Positions 18,190 through 27,916 of a DNA stretch of 46,206 nucleotides are shown here, piece after piece; within the stretch, counting starts at the first letter, position 1, and every line of letters starts with the position of its first letter. The DNA is from Spirulina subsalsa CS-330 (GTDB lineage Bacteria > Cyanobacteriota > Cyanobacteriia > Cyanobacteriales > Spirulinaceae): contig NZ_JAQMTY010000166.1 of NCBI RefSeq assembly GCF_028330765.1, positions 1-46,206 on the forward strand. The letters are read 5' to 3'. Below the pieces are notes generated by a model. That model did no database searches, had not been told where the DNA came from, and saw only the letters and a list, made by a program, of their open reading frames with translations. A program made the translations under genes and the position numbers.

Positions 18190-18468
18190 ATGGGTCGTTC
18201 CTTAAAAAAAGGGCCATTCGTGGCCGATAGCCTGCTTTCCAAAATTGAAAAGCTCAACGCTAAAAACGAAAAACAGGTGATCAAAACCTGGTCGCGTGCG
18301 TCCACGGTGTTGCCCCAAATGGTGGGTCACACGATCGCTGTCCATAACGGTCGTCAGCATGTGCCCGTCTATGTCAATGAACAGATGGTGGGTCACAAAC
18401 TGGGCGAATTCGCGCCGACGCGGACGTTCCGGGGTCATGCCAAAAGTGACAAAAAAGCGAGACGCTAA
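18190..18468 (+). CDS. rpsS: 30S ribosomal protein S19
   Basis: 92 residues from ATG 18190. [16 protein letters not shown] and the C-terminal [19 protein letters not shown] are standard. S19 forms a complex with S13 in the small-subunit head near the A/P sites. It is 12 bp before rplV. Confidence 0.97.
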   Translation: MGRSLKKGPFVADSLLSKIEKLNAKNEKQVIKTWSRASTVLPQMVGHTIAVHNGRQHVPVYVNEQMVGHKLGEFAPTRTFRGHAKSDKKARR

Positions 18469-18480
18469 CGGGAGAAAATC

Positions 18481-18843
18481 ATGGCAGTAGATACCAGAGA
18501 AGAAGTGAAAGCGATCGCCCGCTATATCCGGATGTCCCCCAACAAAGTCCGGCGTGTCCTCGACCAAATTCGAGGTCGCTCCTATCGTGAGGCGTTAATC
18601 ATCCTTGAATTCATGCCCTACCGCGCCTGCGGCCCGATCTTGAAAGTGTTACGGTCTGCCGTTGCCAATGCCGAGCATAACAACGGTCTCGACCCCAGCA
18701 CCTTGATGGTCAGCAGTGCCTACGCCGACCAAGGCCCCAAACTCAGACGCTTCCGGGCCCGCGCCCAAGGTCGAGCCTATCAAATCCAACGGCCAACGTG
18801 TCACATTACCGTTGCCGTTGCCCCCGCCCTAGACGACGAATAA
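18481..18843 (+). CDS. rplV: 50S ribosomal protein L22
   Basis: 120 residues from ATG 18481, with GGGAG 8 nt upstream. [19 protein letters not shown] and the beta-hairpin region [19 protein letters not shown], which reaches into the exit tunnel and can carry macrolide-resistance changes, are readable. Normal family length. Confidence 0.97.
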   Translation: MAVDTREEVKAIARYIRMSPNKVRRVLDQIRGRSYREALIILEFMPYRACGPILKVLRSAVANAEHNNGLDPSTLMVSSAYADQGPKLRRFRARAQGRAYQIQRPTCHITVAVAPALDDE

Positions 18844-18856
18844 GAGGAACACAACC

Positions 18857-19579
18857 GTGGGACAAAAAGTACATCCAACTGGCTTTCGCCTTGGCGTGAT
18901 CAAAGAACACCGGTCTCGGTGGTTCGCCGATCGCAAGCGTTACCCAGAACTACTCCAAGAAGACCACAAAATTCGTGAACATGTCCAAGCGAATCTCAGC
19001 AATGCGGGGATTTCTGACGTGCGCATCGAACGCAAAGCCGATCAAATCGACCTCGAAATCCATACCGCCCGTCCGGGTGTTGTCGTGGGTCGTGGCGGCA
19101 GCGGCATTGAAGCCCTCCGCACAGGCCTTCAGCAACTCCTCGGTGGCACGCGCCAAATTCGCGTCAATGTGATCGAAGTGGCCCGCGTCGATGCGGATTC
19201 GGTCTTAATTGCCGAATATATCGCCCAACAACTCGAACGTCGGGTTTCCTTCCGCCGGGTTGTCCGCCAAGCGATTCAACGGGCCCAACGGGCTGAGGTG
19301 CAAGGCATCAAAATCCAAGTGGGGGGTCGCCTCAACGGGGCAGAAATTGCGCGGACTGAATGGACGCGGGAAGGCCGTGTTCCTCTCCATACCCTCCGGG
19401 CTGATATTGACTACGCCTACCGTACGGCTAAAACCATTTACGGCATTCTGGGGATTAAGGTTTGGGTCTTCAAAGGCGAAATCATCCCAGGTCAAGAAGA
19501 ATTGGCGGCAGCCACACCGAGCCAACAACCCGCTCGCCGTCAACGCCGTAACCGTCAGTTTGAAGACCGCTCGGAATAA
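18857..19579 (+). CDS. rpsC: 30S ribosomal protein S3
   Basis: 240 residues from GTG 18857, with AAGAGGAA upstream; [18 protein letters not shown] is the invariant N-terminus and fixes this start. A KH RNA-binding domain with the GRGG loop ([13 protein letters not shown]) lies near residue 75-90 and the C-terminal S3 domain contains [13 protein letters not shown]. The short basic tail ([10 protein letters not shown]) is typical. S3 is part of the mRNA entry helicase. Confidence 0.97.
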   Translation: MGQKVHPTGFRLGVIKEHRSRWFADRKRYPELLQEDHKIREHVQANLSNAGISDVRIERKADQIDLEIHTARPGVVVGRGGSGIEALRTGLQQLLGGTRQIRVNVIEVARVDADSVLIAEYIAQQLERRVSFRRVVRQAIQRAQRAEVQGIKIQVGGRLNGAEIARTEWTREGRVPLHTLRADIDYAYRTAKTIYGILGIKVWVFKGEIIPGQEELAAATPSQQPARRQRRNRQFEDRSE

Positions 19580-19632
19580 GCGGTGATGCACCGGGCCGGA
19601 ATGTTACGAGTCATTTTTAACACAAGCACATT

Positions 19633-20052
19633 ATGTTAAGTCCCAGAAGAACAAAATTCCGCAAACAACAACGCGGTCGGATGAAAGGGCTGGCGAAGGG
19701 CGGCACGACGCTGAATTTTGGCGATTTTGCCCTCCAAGCGATTGAACCGTCCTGGATTACCTCTCGCCAAATTGAGGCTGCTCGACGCGCCATGACTCGT
19801 TATGTGCGCCGGGGTGGCAAAATTTGGATTCGCATTTTCCCGGATAAGCCGGTGACGATGCGTCCGGCGGAAACCCGGATGGGTTCCGGGAAAGGGTCGC
19901 CTGAGTTTTGGGTGGCTGTGGTGAAGCCGGGTCGCATCATGTTTGAGATGAATGGTGTGTCTGAGGAAGTGGCACGAGAAGCGATGCGTCTGGCCTCTCA
20001 GAAGCTCCCGATTAAGACGAAATTCATCACCCGTAAGGAGGTTGAAAGTTAA
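19633..20052 (+). CDS. rplP: 50S ribosomal protein L16
   Basis: 139 residues from ATG 19633. [19 protein letters not shown] and [18 protein letters not shown] are conserved L16 segments. L16 organises the A-site tRNA and L7/L12 stalk base. It ends 2 bp before rpmC, and its 3' end carries the AAGGAGG ribosome binding site of rpmC. Confidence 0.97.
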   Translation: MLSPRRTKFRKQQRGRMKGLAKGGTTLNFGDFALQAIEPSWITSRQIEAARRAMTRYVRRGGKIWIRIFPDKPVTMRPAETRMGSGKGSPEFWVAVVKPGRIMFEMNGVSEEVAREAMRLASQKLPIKTKFITRKEVES

Positions 20053-20054
20053 CG

Positions 20055-20285
20055 ATGGCATTACCTAAGGTTGCAGATGCGCGCAAGCTCAGTGATGAGG
20101 AATTATCAACGGAGATTGTGAGCGCGAAACGGAAACTATTTGAGTTGCGGCTTCAACAGGCGACTCGTCGTCTTGAAACCCCCCATGAGTTCAAACATAC
20201 GCGCCATTGGATCGCTCAGTTGCTCACCGTTGAACGGGAGCGGCAGTTAACTCAATCTACCCCAACTACTACAGCAGAGGAGTAA
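20055..20285 (+). CDS. rpmC: 50S ribosomal protein L29
   Basis: 76 residues from ATG 20055. Two-helix protein with LSDEELSTEIVSAKRKLFELR and the conserved LETPHEFKHTRHWIAQLLTV. L29 binds near L23 at the tunnel exit. The final 12 residues (TQSTPTTTAEE) are a non-conserved acidic tail. Confidence 0.95.
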   Translation: MALPKVADARKLSDEELSTEIVSAKRKLFELRLQQATRRLETPHEFKHTRHWIAQLLTVERERQLTQSTPTTTAEE

Positions 20286-20291
20286 GCAACG

Positions 20292-20540
20292 ATGGCGGTT
20301 AAAGAACGTGTGGGTTTGGTGGTCAGCAACAAGATGGATAAAACGGTTGTTGTTGCGATTGAAAACCGTGCCCCTCATCCCAAATACGGCAAGATTGTCG
20401 TTAAGACGAAAAAGTATAAGGCCCACGACGAAGACAACAAGTGTAATGAGGGCGATCGCGTCCGGATTCGTGAGAGCCGCCCCCTCAGTCGTACCAAGCG
20501 TTGGACGGTCACTGAAGTTCTCGAAATCACGAATCGGTAA
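20292..20540 (+). CDS. rpsQ: 30S ribosomal protein S17
   Basis: 82 residues from ATG 20292. [19 protein letters not shown] and [20 protein letters not shown] are the S17 signature; OB-fold 16S rRNA-binding protein. It follows rpmC by 6 bp, within the same transcript. Confidence 0.97.
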   Translation: MAVKERVGLVVSNKMDKTVVVAIENRAPHPKYGKIVVKTKKYKAHDEDNKCNEGDRVRIRESRPLSRTKRWTVTEVLEITNR

Positions 20541-20566
20541 GCATTCCCTAACCCTGTTCAAGAGCA

Positions 20567-20935
20567 ATGATTCAACAACAAACCTATCTCAATGTTGCCG
20601 ATAACAGCGGCGCTCGTAAGCTGATGTGTCTGCGAGTGTTGGGTAAAGGCAATAGCCGTTATGGCGGCATTGGCGATCGCATTATCGCCGTTGTCAAAGA
20701 AGCAATCCCGAACCAAGGGGTTAAAAAGTCCGATGTTGTCACGGCTGTCATTGTGCGAACCAAGCAATCCCTGCGTCGGGATAGCGGCATGAGCATTCGC
20801 TTTGATGACAATGCAGCGGTGATCATCAATAGCGATGGGAATCCGAAAGGAACCCGCGTCTTTGGCCCGGTTGCCCGCGAATTGCGCGATCGCAACTACA
20901 CCAAAATTGTCTCATTGGCACCGGAGGTCATCTAA
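20567..20935 (+). CDS. rplN: 50S ribosomal protein L14
   Basis: 122 residues from ATG 20567. [19 protein letters not shown] and the C-terminal [19 protein letters not shown] are diagnostic. L14 sits at the subunit interface and binds the silencing factor RsfS. The stop codon directly abuts the rplX ATG. Confidence 0.98.
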   Translation: MIQQQTYLNVADNSGARKLMCLRVLGKGNSRYGGIGDRIIAVVKEAIPNQGVKKSDVVTAVIVRTKQSLRRDSGMSIRFDDNAAVIINSDGNPKGTRVFGPVARELRDRNYTKIVSLAPEVI

Positions 20936-21289
20936 ATGGCAAAAGCAAAACGCAACGCACCCAAAACAGCCCAGAAAATGCACGTCAAAGCAGGAGACAC
21001 CGTCCAAGTGATCTCCGGCCGTGACAAAGGCAAAGTCGGGGAAATCATCCGGTCAATCCCCACCGACAGCAAAGTGGTGGTCAAAGGGGTCAACATTCGC
21101 ACCAAACACGTCAAGCCCCAACAGGAAGGCGAATCCGGTCGCATTGAAACCTTTGAAGCCCCCATCCACAGCTCCAACGTCATGCTCTATTCCAATAAAG
21201 AGCAAGTGGCAAGCCGCATCAGCTACACCGTCAACGCTGACGGTCGTAAAGTGCGGATGCTGAAAAAAACCGGTGAAATCATCGATTAG
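20936..21289 (+). CDS. rplX: 50S ribosomal protein L24
   Basis: 117 residues; the ATG begins on the base after the rplN stop, so coupling is likely. KOW motif in [16 protein letters not shown] near residues 23-38, with [19 protein letters not shown] after it. Assembly-initiator protein for the large subunit. Confidence 0.97.
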   Translation: MAKAKRNAPKTAQKMHVKAGDTVQVISGRDKGKVGEIIRSIPTDSKVVVKGVNIRTKHVKPQQEGESGRIETFEAPIHSSNVMLYSNKEQVASRISYTVNADGRKVRMLKKTGEIID

Positions 21290-21341
21290 TCCACCTATTT
21301 GGCCACCTGACCAAGCCCAGGTTGCCCCATGAATACCCATC

Positions 21342-21887
21342 ATGTCCCAACGACTCAAGCAACTCTACCAAGACACCATTGTCCCCAAGCTCACCGAGCA
21401 ATTTGGGTACACCAACGTTCACCAAGTGCCCAAGGTGCATAAAATCACCCTCAATCGGGGTCTTGGTGAAGCCTCTCAAAATGCGAAAGCACTTGAATCG
21501 TCATTAAGTGAACTCGCGATCATTAGTGGTCAACGTCCCGTCGTGACCCGTGCGAAAAAAGCGATCGCCGGCTTCAAAATCCGTGAAGGAATGCCCGTCG
21601 GCGTAATGGTAACCCTCCGCTCCGATCGCATGTACGCTTTTTTGGATCGTCTAATTAGCCTGGCGCTGCCTCGCATCCGTGACTTTCGTGGCATCAGCCC
21701 CAAAAGCTTCGACGGGCGGGGAAACTACAGCCTCGGCGTTCGTGAGCAACTTATCTTTCCAGAGATCGACTACGACAGCATCGATCAAATCCGAGGGATG
21801 GATATCTCCATCGTGACCACCGCCAACACAGACGAAGAAGGTCGCGCGTTGCTCAAAGAAATGGGCATGCCCTTCCGTAATCAATAG
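21342..21887 (+). CDS. rplE: 50S ribosomal protein L5
   Basis: 181 residues from ATG 21342. [38 protein letters not shown] and [19 protein letters not shown] are conserved L5 segments. L5 binds 5S rRNA and contacts P-site tRNA. Normal length. Confidence 0.98.
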   Translation: MSQRLKQLYQDTIVPKLTEQFGYTNVHQVPKVHKITLNRGLGEASQNAKALESSLSELAIISGQRPVVTRAKKAIAGFKIREGMPVGVMVTLRSDRMYAFLDRLISLALPRIRDFRGISPKSFDGRGNYSLGVREQLIFPEIDYDSIDQIRGMDISIVTTANTDEEGRALLKEMGMPFRNQ

Positions 21888-21919
21888 AACCCCGTTACGA
21901 AGGAGGAACACACACGCTT

Positions 21920-22321
21920 ATGGCGGCCAACGACACTATTTCCGACATGCTCACTCGCATCCGTAACGCCGGAGCCGTGAGACATAGCACCACCAACGTC
22001 CCCTCGACTCGGATGACACGCGACATCGCCCGTGTCCTCAAAGACGAAGGCTTCATTGCCGACTATGAAGAAGCAGGCGAAGGCGTGAAAAAACAACTCA
22101 CCCTTTCCCTCAAATACGCGGGCCGTACCCGCAAACCGATCATCAACACCCTGAAACGGATTAGTAAACCCGGTCTCCGCGTTTACAAAAACCGCAAAGA
22201 ATTGCCCCGTGTCCTTGGCGGCATCGGGATTGCCATCATCTCCACCTCCAGCGGCATCATGACCGATCGTGAAGCCCGGCAGCGCGGTATTGGTGGTGAA
22301 GTCCTCTGCTACATTTGGTAG
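21920..22321 (+). CDS. rpsH: 30S ribosomal protein S8
   Basis: 133 residues from ATG 21920, with AAGGAGG about 13 nt upstream. [18 protein letters not shown] and the C-terminal [19 protein letters not shown] are diagnostic. S8 is a primary 16S rRNA binder and, in E. coli, the repressor of the spc operon. Confidence 0.98.
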   Translation: MAANDTISDMLTRIRNAGAVRHSTTNVPSTRMTRDIARVLKDEGFIADYEEAGEGVKKQLTLSLKYAGRTRKPIINTLKRISKPGLRVYKNRKELPRVLGGIGIAIISTSSGIMTDREARQRGIGGEVLCYIW

Positions 22322-22356
22322 CCCCCCGCTTATCCCCAACCTCGGAGTAAACACTT

Positions 22357-22899
22357 ATGTCTCGGATTGGCAAACGTCCAATAACCGTTCCTGATAAAGT
22401 TACTGTCACCATCGACGGCAACCATGTGGCCGTCAAAGGCCCCAAAGGTCAGCTTGAACGCCAGATTCCCGGCATGGTTGACATCCATCAAGATGGCAAC
22501 ACCATCACCGTGGTGCGTCACAACGAAAGCCGCAAATGCCGCGAGCGTCATGGCCTGTCCCGCACCCTGATCGCCAACATGATCGAAGGTGTGTCCAACG
22601 GCTATGAAAAGCAACTGATCATCCAAGGGGTAGGGTATCGTGCCCAAATGCAAGGCACTACCTTAGTCCTCAGTGTCGGCTACAGTCACCCCGTTGAAAT
22701 TCAACCCCCCGAAGGTGTGCAGTTTGCCGTCGCCGAAAAAAACACCCAAGTGGTGGTCAGCGGCATCAACAAAGAAATTGTGGGTAACGTCACCGCTCAA
22801 ATTCGGGCTGTACGCCCCCCCGAAGTCTACAAAGGCAAAGGGATTCGCTACAAAGGCGAAGTGGTTCGACGCAAAGCTGGTAAGGCAGGGAAGAAATAG
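22357..22899 (+). CDS. rplF: 50S ribosomal protein L6
   Basis: 180 residues from ATG 22357. [34 protein letters not shown] and [20 protein letters not shown] are standard; two repeated L6 folds. L6 binds the sarcin-ricin loop region. It ends 3 bp before rplR. Confidence 0.98.
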   Translation: MSRIGKRPITVPDKVTVTIDGNHVAVKGPKGQLERQIPGMVDIHQDGNTITVVRHNESRKCRERHGLSRTLIANMIEGVSNGYEKQLIIQGVGYRAQMQGTTLVLSVGYSHPVEIQPPEGVQFAVAEKNTQVVVSGINKEIVGNVTAQIRAVRPPEVYKGKGIRYKGEVVRRKAGKAGKK

Positions 22900-22902
22900 A
22901 CC

Positions 22903-23265
22903 ATGAAAACAACTCGTAAAGCTCAACTGCACCGTCGCCACCGGCGACTGCGGAAAAAAGTCAGCGGGACAGCAACCCGCCCCCGCTTGGCCGTTTTCCG
23001 TTCTAATAATCATATCTATGCCCAATTAATCGACGATGTGCAGCAACATACCCTTGCCGCTGCGTCTAGTCTTGATCAAGAACTCAAGACAGATCTGCCA
23101 TCGGGGGCAAACTGTGATGCATCCACATCGGTGGGCACATTGATCGCAGAACGTGCCAAAGCCAAAGGCATTCAGCACGTTGTTTTTGACCGGGGGGGAA
23201 ATCTCTACCATGGTCGTGTGAAGGCCTTGGCAGAGGCTGCCCGTGAAGCGGGTCTCGACTTCTAA
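22903..23265 (+). CDS. rplR: 50S ribosomal protein L18
   Basis: 120 residues from ATG 22903. [19 protein letters not shown] and the C-terminal [20 protein letters not shown] identify it. L18 binds 5S rRNA together with L5. Confidence 0.97.
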   Translation: MKTTRKAQLHRRHRRLRKKVSGTATRPRLAVFRSNNHIYAQLIDDVQQHTLAAASSLDQELKTDLPSGANCDASTSVGTLIAERAKAKGIQHVVFDRGGNLYHGRVKALAEAAREAGLDF

Positions 23266-23294
23266 ATCGGTGATCTTAAACAAAGTAAGTAACG

Positions 23295-23819
23295 ATGGCA
23301 AAAACAAAAGGTAAAAAAGGGAACCGCACCAAGAAAGAAGAACTCTTTCAAGAGCGGGTTATTCAAATTCGCCGGGTCAGCAAGGTTGTCAAAGGCGGTA
23401 AAAAGCTCAGTTTCCGGGCAATTGTGGTCGTCGGTGATGAAAATGGCAAAGTCGGTGTCGGTGTTGGTAAAGCAGCCGATGTGATCGGCGCTGTCCGCAA
23501 AGGCGTTGCGGATGGCAAGAAGCAGTTAGTCGATGTGCCGTTGAATAAGGCGAACTCGATCACCCATCCAGCTCGCGGCGTTGCCGGCGGTGCAAAGGTG
23601 ATGATGCGCCCAGCAGCTCCCGGTACTGGGGTAATTGCTGGGGGTGCTGTGCGTACCGTCCTAGAACTCGCTGGGGTCAAAAACATTCTGGCGAAACAGC
23701 TCGGATCGAGTAGCCCCCTCAATAATGCGCGGGCGGCTGTGGATGCGCTCGAAACGCTGCGGACGTTCCGGGATGTGGCCCAAGAGCGCAATGTTCCCAT
23801 TGAAAAGCTTTATATCTAA
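23295..23819 (+). CDS. rpsE: 30S ribosomal protein S5
   Basis: 174 residues from ATG 23295. The dsRNA-binding N-terminal domain has [19 protein letters not shown] and the C-terminal domain [19 protein letters not shown]5 affects decoding fidelity and lines the mRNA entry with S3 and S4. The N-terminus ([15 protein letters not shown]) is an unusually basic extension. Confidence 0.97.
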   Translation: MAKTKGKKGNRTKKEELFQERVIQIRRVSKVVKGGKKLSFRAIVVVGDENGKVGVGVGKAADVIGAVRKGVADGKKQLVDVPLNKANSITHPARGVAGGAKVMMRPAAPGTGVIAGGAVRTVLELAGVKNILAKQLGSSSPLNNARAAVDALETLRTFRDVAQERNVPIEKLYI

Positions 23820-23863
23820 TTGTCCGAATCAAGGTTGAAGGGTCAAGACTCTGAACAAAAATC

Positions 23864-24313
23864 ATGAACATTAATGATGCTACGCCCAAGGCTGGGTCAA
23901 ATAAACGCCGCCGTCGTGTGGGACGCGGGATTGCAGCGGGCCAAGGGGCCAGTTGTGGTTTCGGGATGCGGGGTCAAAAGTCTCGCTCTGGTACCGGCAC
24001 GAAGCCGGGGTTTGAAGGGGGTCAAATGCCCCTGTATCGGCGTGTTCCGAAGTTAAAACACTTTACGGTGATTAATCCGAAGCTGTTCACGATTGTGAAT
24101 GTGCGACGGTTGGCTGAGTTGCCGGCCAATGCTGAAGTGACCTTAGCGTCCTTGATGGATTGTGGCATCGTGACGGCCAATGATGGCCCGTTGAAACTGT
24201 TAGGCGATGGTGAGTTGTCTGTGGCGTTAACAGTTAAGGCGGCGGCTTTTACCGCTGGTGCTCGGCAGAAAATTGAGGCGGCGGGCGGTAGTTGTGAAGT
24301 TGTCGCTGGGTAA
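23864..24313 (+). CDS. rplO: 50S ribosomal protein L15
   Basis: 149 residues from ATG 23864. [18 protein letters not shown] and [20 protein letters not shown] are the conserved Gly/Arg-rich N-terminal arm; the C-terminal globular part is normal. Late-assembly large-subunit protein. It is followed by a 112-bp gap before secY. Confidence 0.97.
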   Translation: MNINDATPKAGSNKRRRRVGRGIAAGQGASCGFGMRGQKSRSGTGTKPGFEGGQMPLYRRVPKLKHFTVINPKLFTIVNVRRLAELPANAEVTLASLMDCGIVTANDGPLKLLGDGELSVALTVKAAAFTAGARQKIEAAGGSCEVVAG

Positions 24314-24425
24314 GTCATACTAGATCAGCGTTCTGCCGTCGGAATGCTTATGTCGTGGGAATGATTTGAAGCTCCTGCGATCGCTCTTAACTTCCCCAAA
24401 CTCTGTATCAATGAGGTAACCCTTC

Positions 24426-25760
24426 ATGGTTGTCAGCCGCGATAAAACACCAACGGCTCAAGAAACCTTTATGCAAATGGCCCAAGCTGCGGGGCTACGA
24501 GGTCGTCTTTTAATCACAATTGGCCTCCTCGTGCTCGTCCGTCTTGGCGTTTATTTACCGGTTCCCGGTGTCGATCTAGCTCGCTTCAGTCGCGAAGTCC
24601 AAGACACGCCGTTAATTGGTTTTTTAGATGTATTTTCCGGTGGAGGACTCTCCTTGCTGGGTATTTTTGCTCTCGGCATCTTACCGTTCATTAATGCCTC
24701 CATCATCATGCAATTGCTCACGGCGGCGCTCCCGTCGTTAGAAAATTTGCAGAAAAATGAAGGGGAAGCCGGCCGACGCAAAATCTCTCAGATTACCCGC
24801 TACGTTGCCCTCGGCTGGGCTGCGCTGCAAAGTGTGATGCTCACAACCTGGGTACAAAGCTACGCCTACGAACCGGGCCCGGTCTTTTTCGTTGAAACGG
24901 TGATTGCCTTCACCGCCGGCTCCATGTTCGTCATGTGGATTTCTGAGCTAATCACAGAACGGGGCATTGGCAATGGTGCATCCCTGTTGATTTTCGTCAA
25001 CATTGTGGCGGTGCTGCCGACCATTTTGGGACAAACCGTAGGGGTCGCTCAACAAGGCGGACGCGATGAAATTGCCAAAGTCGTGATTCTGCTGCTGGCT
25101 TTTTTGTTGATGATTGTGGGGATTGTCTTTGTCCAGGAAGGGACACGCCGAATTCCGATTATCTCCGCTCGTCGCCAAGTGGGTCGCCGTCTTTACCGTG
25201 AACGGACAAACTACCTGCCCCTCCGCCTCAATCAAGGGGGGGTGATGCCGATTATTTTCGCCTCAGCGGTGTTATTTTTACCGGCATCTTTGGCACAGTT
25301 TACCCAGGGTAAAGAGGGATTTTTGGGGGATTTAAACCAGATTTTAGCCCCGGTGTCCAATGCCATTCGGATGGATGGCCCCACACCTTGGATTTACGTG
25401 CTGGTCTTTTTCACCCTAATTTTGTTCTTTAGCTACTTCTATTCATCGTTGATTGTGAATCCGGTGGATATGTCACAAAACCTCAAGAAAATGGGATCTA
25501 GCATTCCGGGGATTCGTCCCGGACGTGCCACCAGTGAGTATCTAGAGCGGGTGATTAATCGCCTGACGTTCTTAGGTGCAGCATTCTTGAGTGTGGTGGC
25601 TACGGTGCCGACTGCTGTTGAAAGTGCCATGGGGATTCAAACACTGCGGGGGTTGGGATCGACATCCTTGTTAATTTTAGTCGGGGTTGCCATTGATACG
25701 GCGAAGCAGATCCAAACCTATGTGATCTCGCAGCGCTATGAAGGCATGGTTAAAAAGTAA
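24426..25760 (+). CDS. secY: preprotein translocase subunit SecY
   Basis: 444 residues from ATG 24426, with GAGGTAA upstream. The channel-forming subunit of SecYEG, present in plasma and thylakoid membranes in cyanobacteria. Ten hydrophobic segments can be read; conserved points are the lateral plug region after LGVYLPVPGVD, the ELITERGIGNGASLLIF motif, and the cytosolic loops with RRIPI and ARRQVGRRLY. The family is nearly always in this spc-operon place. No anomalies. Confidence 0.98.
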   Translation: MVVSRDKTPTAQETFMQMAQAAGLRGRLLITIGLLVLVRLGVYLPVPGVDLARFSREVQDTPLIGFLDVFSGGGLSLLGIFALGILPFINASIIMQLLTAALPSLENLQKNEGEAGRRKISQITRYVALGWAALQSVMLTTWVQSYAYEPGPVFFVETVIAFTAGSMFVMWISELITERGIGNGASLLIFVNIVAVLPTILGQTVGVAQQGGRDEIAKVVILLLAFLLMIVGIVFVQEGTRRIPIISARRQVGRRLYRERTNYLPLRLNQGGVMPIIFASAVLFLPASLAQFTQGKEGFLGDLNQILAPVSNAIRMDGPTPWIYVLVFFTLILFFSYFYSSLIVNPVDMSQNLKKMGSSIPGIRPGRATSEYLERVINRLTFLGAAFLSVVATVPTAVESAMGIQTLRGLGSTSLLILVGVAIDTAKQIQTYVISQRYEGMVKK

Positions 25761-25824
25761 CGCTGCCCTCTGGACTGCCGTTGGTGTTGAATCGTTGTTT
25801 GGGAAGAGATAATTCGCGATCGCT

Positions 25825-26379
25825 ATGAGTAAACGTTTGATTTTTTTAGGGCCGCCAGGGGCCGGCAAAGGCACCCAAGCTGAACGCTTGGCTGCTACGG
25901 CGAACATCCCTCACATTTCTACTGGGGAAATAATTCGAGGGGCGATCGCCCAACAAACCCCCCTAGGTCAAAAGGCAAAAGCCTACGTTGATGCCGGAGA
26001 CCTTGTGCCCGACAGTCTGATTCTCGACCTGATTCGGGAGCGGCTGAGCCAATCCGATACTCAATCCGGTTGGATTCTCGATGGGTTTCCCCGCAATGTC
26101 AGTCAGGCTCAATTCCTCGACCAATTGCTCACCGAACTTCATCAAGATGGGGTCTGTGTGATTAGTCTCACCGTCCCTGAAGATGTGCTTGTCAATCGGT
26201 TGATGAATCGTCAACGGAAGGATGACAACGAAGCCACCATTCGCCATCGCTTGGTCGTGTATCGCCAAGAAACCGCACCTGTGATTGAGTTTTATCAGGA
26301 TCGAAATTTACATATTGTCGATGGCGATCGCACCCCCGACGAGGTGGGTTCAACCTTGCAAATGCTTGTTGCAGACTAG
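25825..26379 (+). CDS. adk: adenylate kinase
   Basis: 184 residues from ATG 25825. Interconverts ATP, AMP and ADP in the cytoplasm. The P-loop is GPPGAGKGTQ (9-18); ISTGEIIRGAI and GWILDGFPRNVSQA form the AMP-binding parts; NRLMNRQRKDDNEATIRHRL covers the lid. The lid is of the short type without zinc Cys residues, so the enzyme is about 30 residues shorter than E. coli Adk. The position between secY and infA is standard; map is absent here, as usual in cyanobacteria. Confidence 0.97.
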   Translation: MSKRLIFLGPPGAGKGTQAERLAATANIPHISTGEIIRGAIAQQTPLGQKAKAYVDAGDLVPDSLILDLIRERLSQSDTQSGWILDGFPRNVSQAQFLDQLLTELHQDGVCVISLTVPEDVLVNRLMNRQRKDDNEATIRHRLVVYRQETAPVIEFYQDRNLHIVDGDRTPDEVGSTLQMLVAD

Positions 26380-26520
26380 TCTAGAACATCATTTGTTACG
26401 ATAGCGGGGATTATTACTCGACCGGGAACCAGGCTAACTTCAGCCTATGACCTCAATCACCCTCCCCCGATATCCCCAGAATCACCACCTTTATTGTCAG
26501 CGAAGAGAGGAGTTTACAGT

Positions 26521-26745
26521 TTGTCCAAACAAGATCTCATTGAAATGGAAGGCACGGTAACGGAATCGTTACCCAACGCCATGTTTCGAGTTGACCTTGA
26601 CAATGGGTTTAATGTCTTAGCCCATATTTCCGGGAAAATTCGTCGCAATTACATTAAAATTCTGCCCGGCGATCGCGTCAAAGTAGAACTCACCCCCTAC
26701 GACCTCACCAAAGGTCGCATCACCTACCGGCTCCGTAAAAAATAG
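26521..26745 (+). CDS. infA: translation initiation factor IF-1
   Basis: 74 residues. The frame starts at TTG 26521 (read as [18 protein letters not shown]), with GAGGAG about 8 nt upstream; no ATG is available, and the open frame further upstream is not IF-1-like. OB-fold sequence is complete: [20 protein letters not shown] and [20 protein letters not shown]-1 binds the 30S A site during initiation. A TTG start may limit expression, as IF-1 levels are normally tuned. Confidence 0.95.
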
Positions 26746-26770
26746 TCCCCGTGACAAGCACAAAATTGTC

Positions 26771-26799
26771 TTGCTCACAAGCACTCTATTTGATACAAT
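26771..26799 (+). promoter_or_regulatory. possible internal promoter ahead of rpmJ
   Basis: TTGCTC (26771-26776), 17 nt, TACAAT (26794-26799); the expected start is near 26806, 23 nt before rpmJ. It could give the alpha-operon part (rpmJ to rpmE) its own transcript. Confidence 0.45.
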
Positions 26800-26828
26800 T
26801 AAGAGCTTGCAGTGTCACCTAAGCACCC

Positions 26829-26942
26829 ATGAAAGTTAGAGCATCCGTAAAGAAAATTTGTGAAAAATGCCGCGTCATTCGCCGACGAGGCAGAGTCATG
26901 GTGATCTGCACTAACCCCAAGCACAAGCAGCGTCAAGGTTAG
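26829..26942 (+). CDS. rpmJ: 50S ribosomal protein L36
   Basis: A 37-residue protein starting [20 protein letters not shown]. The zinc ligands Cys11, Cys14, Cys27 and His32 are all present, so this is the C+ (zinc-binding) form. Full length. It is placed between infA and rpsM as in most bacteria. Confidence 0.97.
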   Translation: MKVRASVKKICEKCRVIRRRGRVMVICTNPKHKQRQG

Positions 26943-27012
26943 AGAGATCTTCACCGCATTTTAAACCTTATTCCAATTGACCACCAAGATAGCACACTAG
27001 GGAGAAACAAGC

Positions 27013-27390
27013 GTGGCACGAATTGCTGGTATCGACCTACCCAGAGATAAACGTATTGAAATTGGTTTGACCTACATTTATGGAATCGGCCTGTCCCGCT
27101 CCCATGAAATCCTTGAGGCAACAGGTGTCAATCCTGATACCCGCGTCAAAGACCTAGCTGACGAAGACATTACCAAACTGCGCACCTGCATCGATAACTA
27201 TCAAATCGAAGGGGATTTGCGCCGTTGGGAGTCCATGAACATCAAGCGACTCGCCGACATCGGTACCTACCGAGGCCGCCGGCATCGCCAAGGACTTCCC
27301 GTCCGGGGCCAGCGGACACGCACCAACGCACGTACACGCCGAGGTCGTCGTCTCACCGTTGCCGGCAAGAAAAAAGCTGCTAAGAAATAG
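27013..27390 (+). CDS. rpsM: 30S ribosomal protein S13
   Basis: 125 residues from GTG 27013, with AGGGAGAAA upstream; [19 protein letters not shown] fixes the start. The C-terminal [17 protein letters not shown]-like tail ([17 protein letters not shown]) contacts P-site tRNA. Partner of S19 in the head. Confidence 0.97.
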   Translation: MARIAGIDLPRDKRIEIGLTYIYGIGLSRSHEILEATGVNPDTRVKDLADEDITKLRTCIDNYQIEGDLRRWESMNIKRLADIGTYRGRRHRQGLPVRGQRTRTNARTRRGRRLTVAGKKKAAKK

Positions 27391-27465
27391 GGTTCATCTT
27401 GCCCATCTACAGCAAGCCTCTTGACGTAAATTTTTTGATTCAATCATTACCTTTCGACAGAAACC

Positions 27466-27858
27466 ATGGCACGACCAACCAAAAAGGGCGGGACAAAAAA
27501 AACAAAGCGCAACGTCCCCAATGGTGTAGCCCACATCACCTCCACCTTCAACAATACGATTGTGACCATCTCCGACACCAAGGGCGACGTCATTTCCTGG
27601 GCCTCCTCCGGTTCTAGCGGGTTTAAGGGCGCGAAAAAAGGTACCCCCTTTGCGGCCCAAACCGCTGCTGATAGTGCGGCTCGCCGCGCCATTGAGCAAG
27701 GCATGCGTCAACTCGAAGTGATGGTCAGTGGCCCCGGCGCGGGTCGAGAAACCGCAATTCGGGCACTCCAAGCCTCAGGGCTGGAAATCACATTAATCCG
27801 GGATGTTACTCCTATTCCCCATAACGGTTGTCGCCCTCCCAAACGTCGCCGCGTCTAG
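27466..27858 (+). CDS. rpsK: 30S ribosomal protein S11
   Basis: 130 residues from ATG 27466. [19 protein letters not shown] and the C-terminal [16 protein letters not shown] are diagnostic. Platform protein near the E-site mRNA path. It follows rpsM by 75 bp. Confidence 0.98.
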   Translation: MARPTKKGGTKKTKRNVPNGVAHITSTFNNTIVTISDTKGDVISWASSGSSGFKGAKKGTPFAAQTAADSAARRAIEQGMRQLEVMVSGPGAGRETAIRALQASGLEITLIRDVTPIPHNGCRPPKRRRV

Positions 27859-27916
27859 GCCAAGAATTGATCAAGCGGGTACCGGAGATAGAGCTAAGGA
27901 AGGGAGTTTGTAAGGC

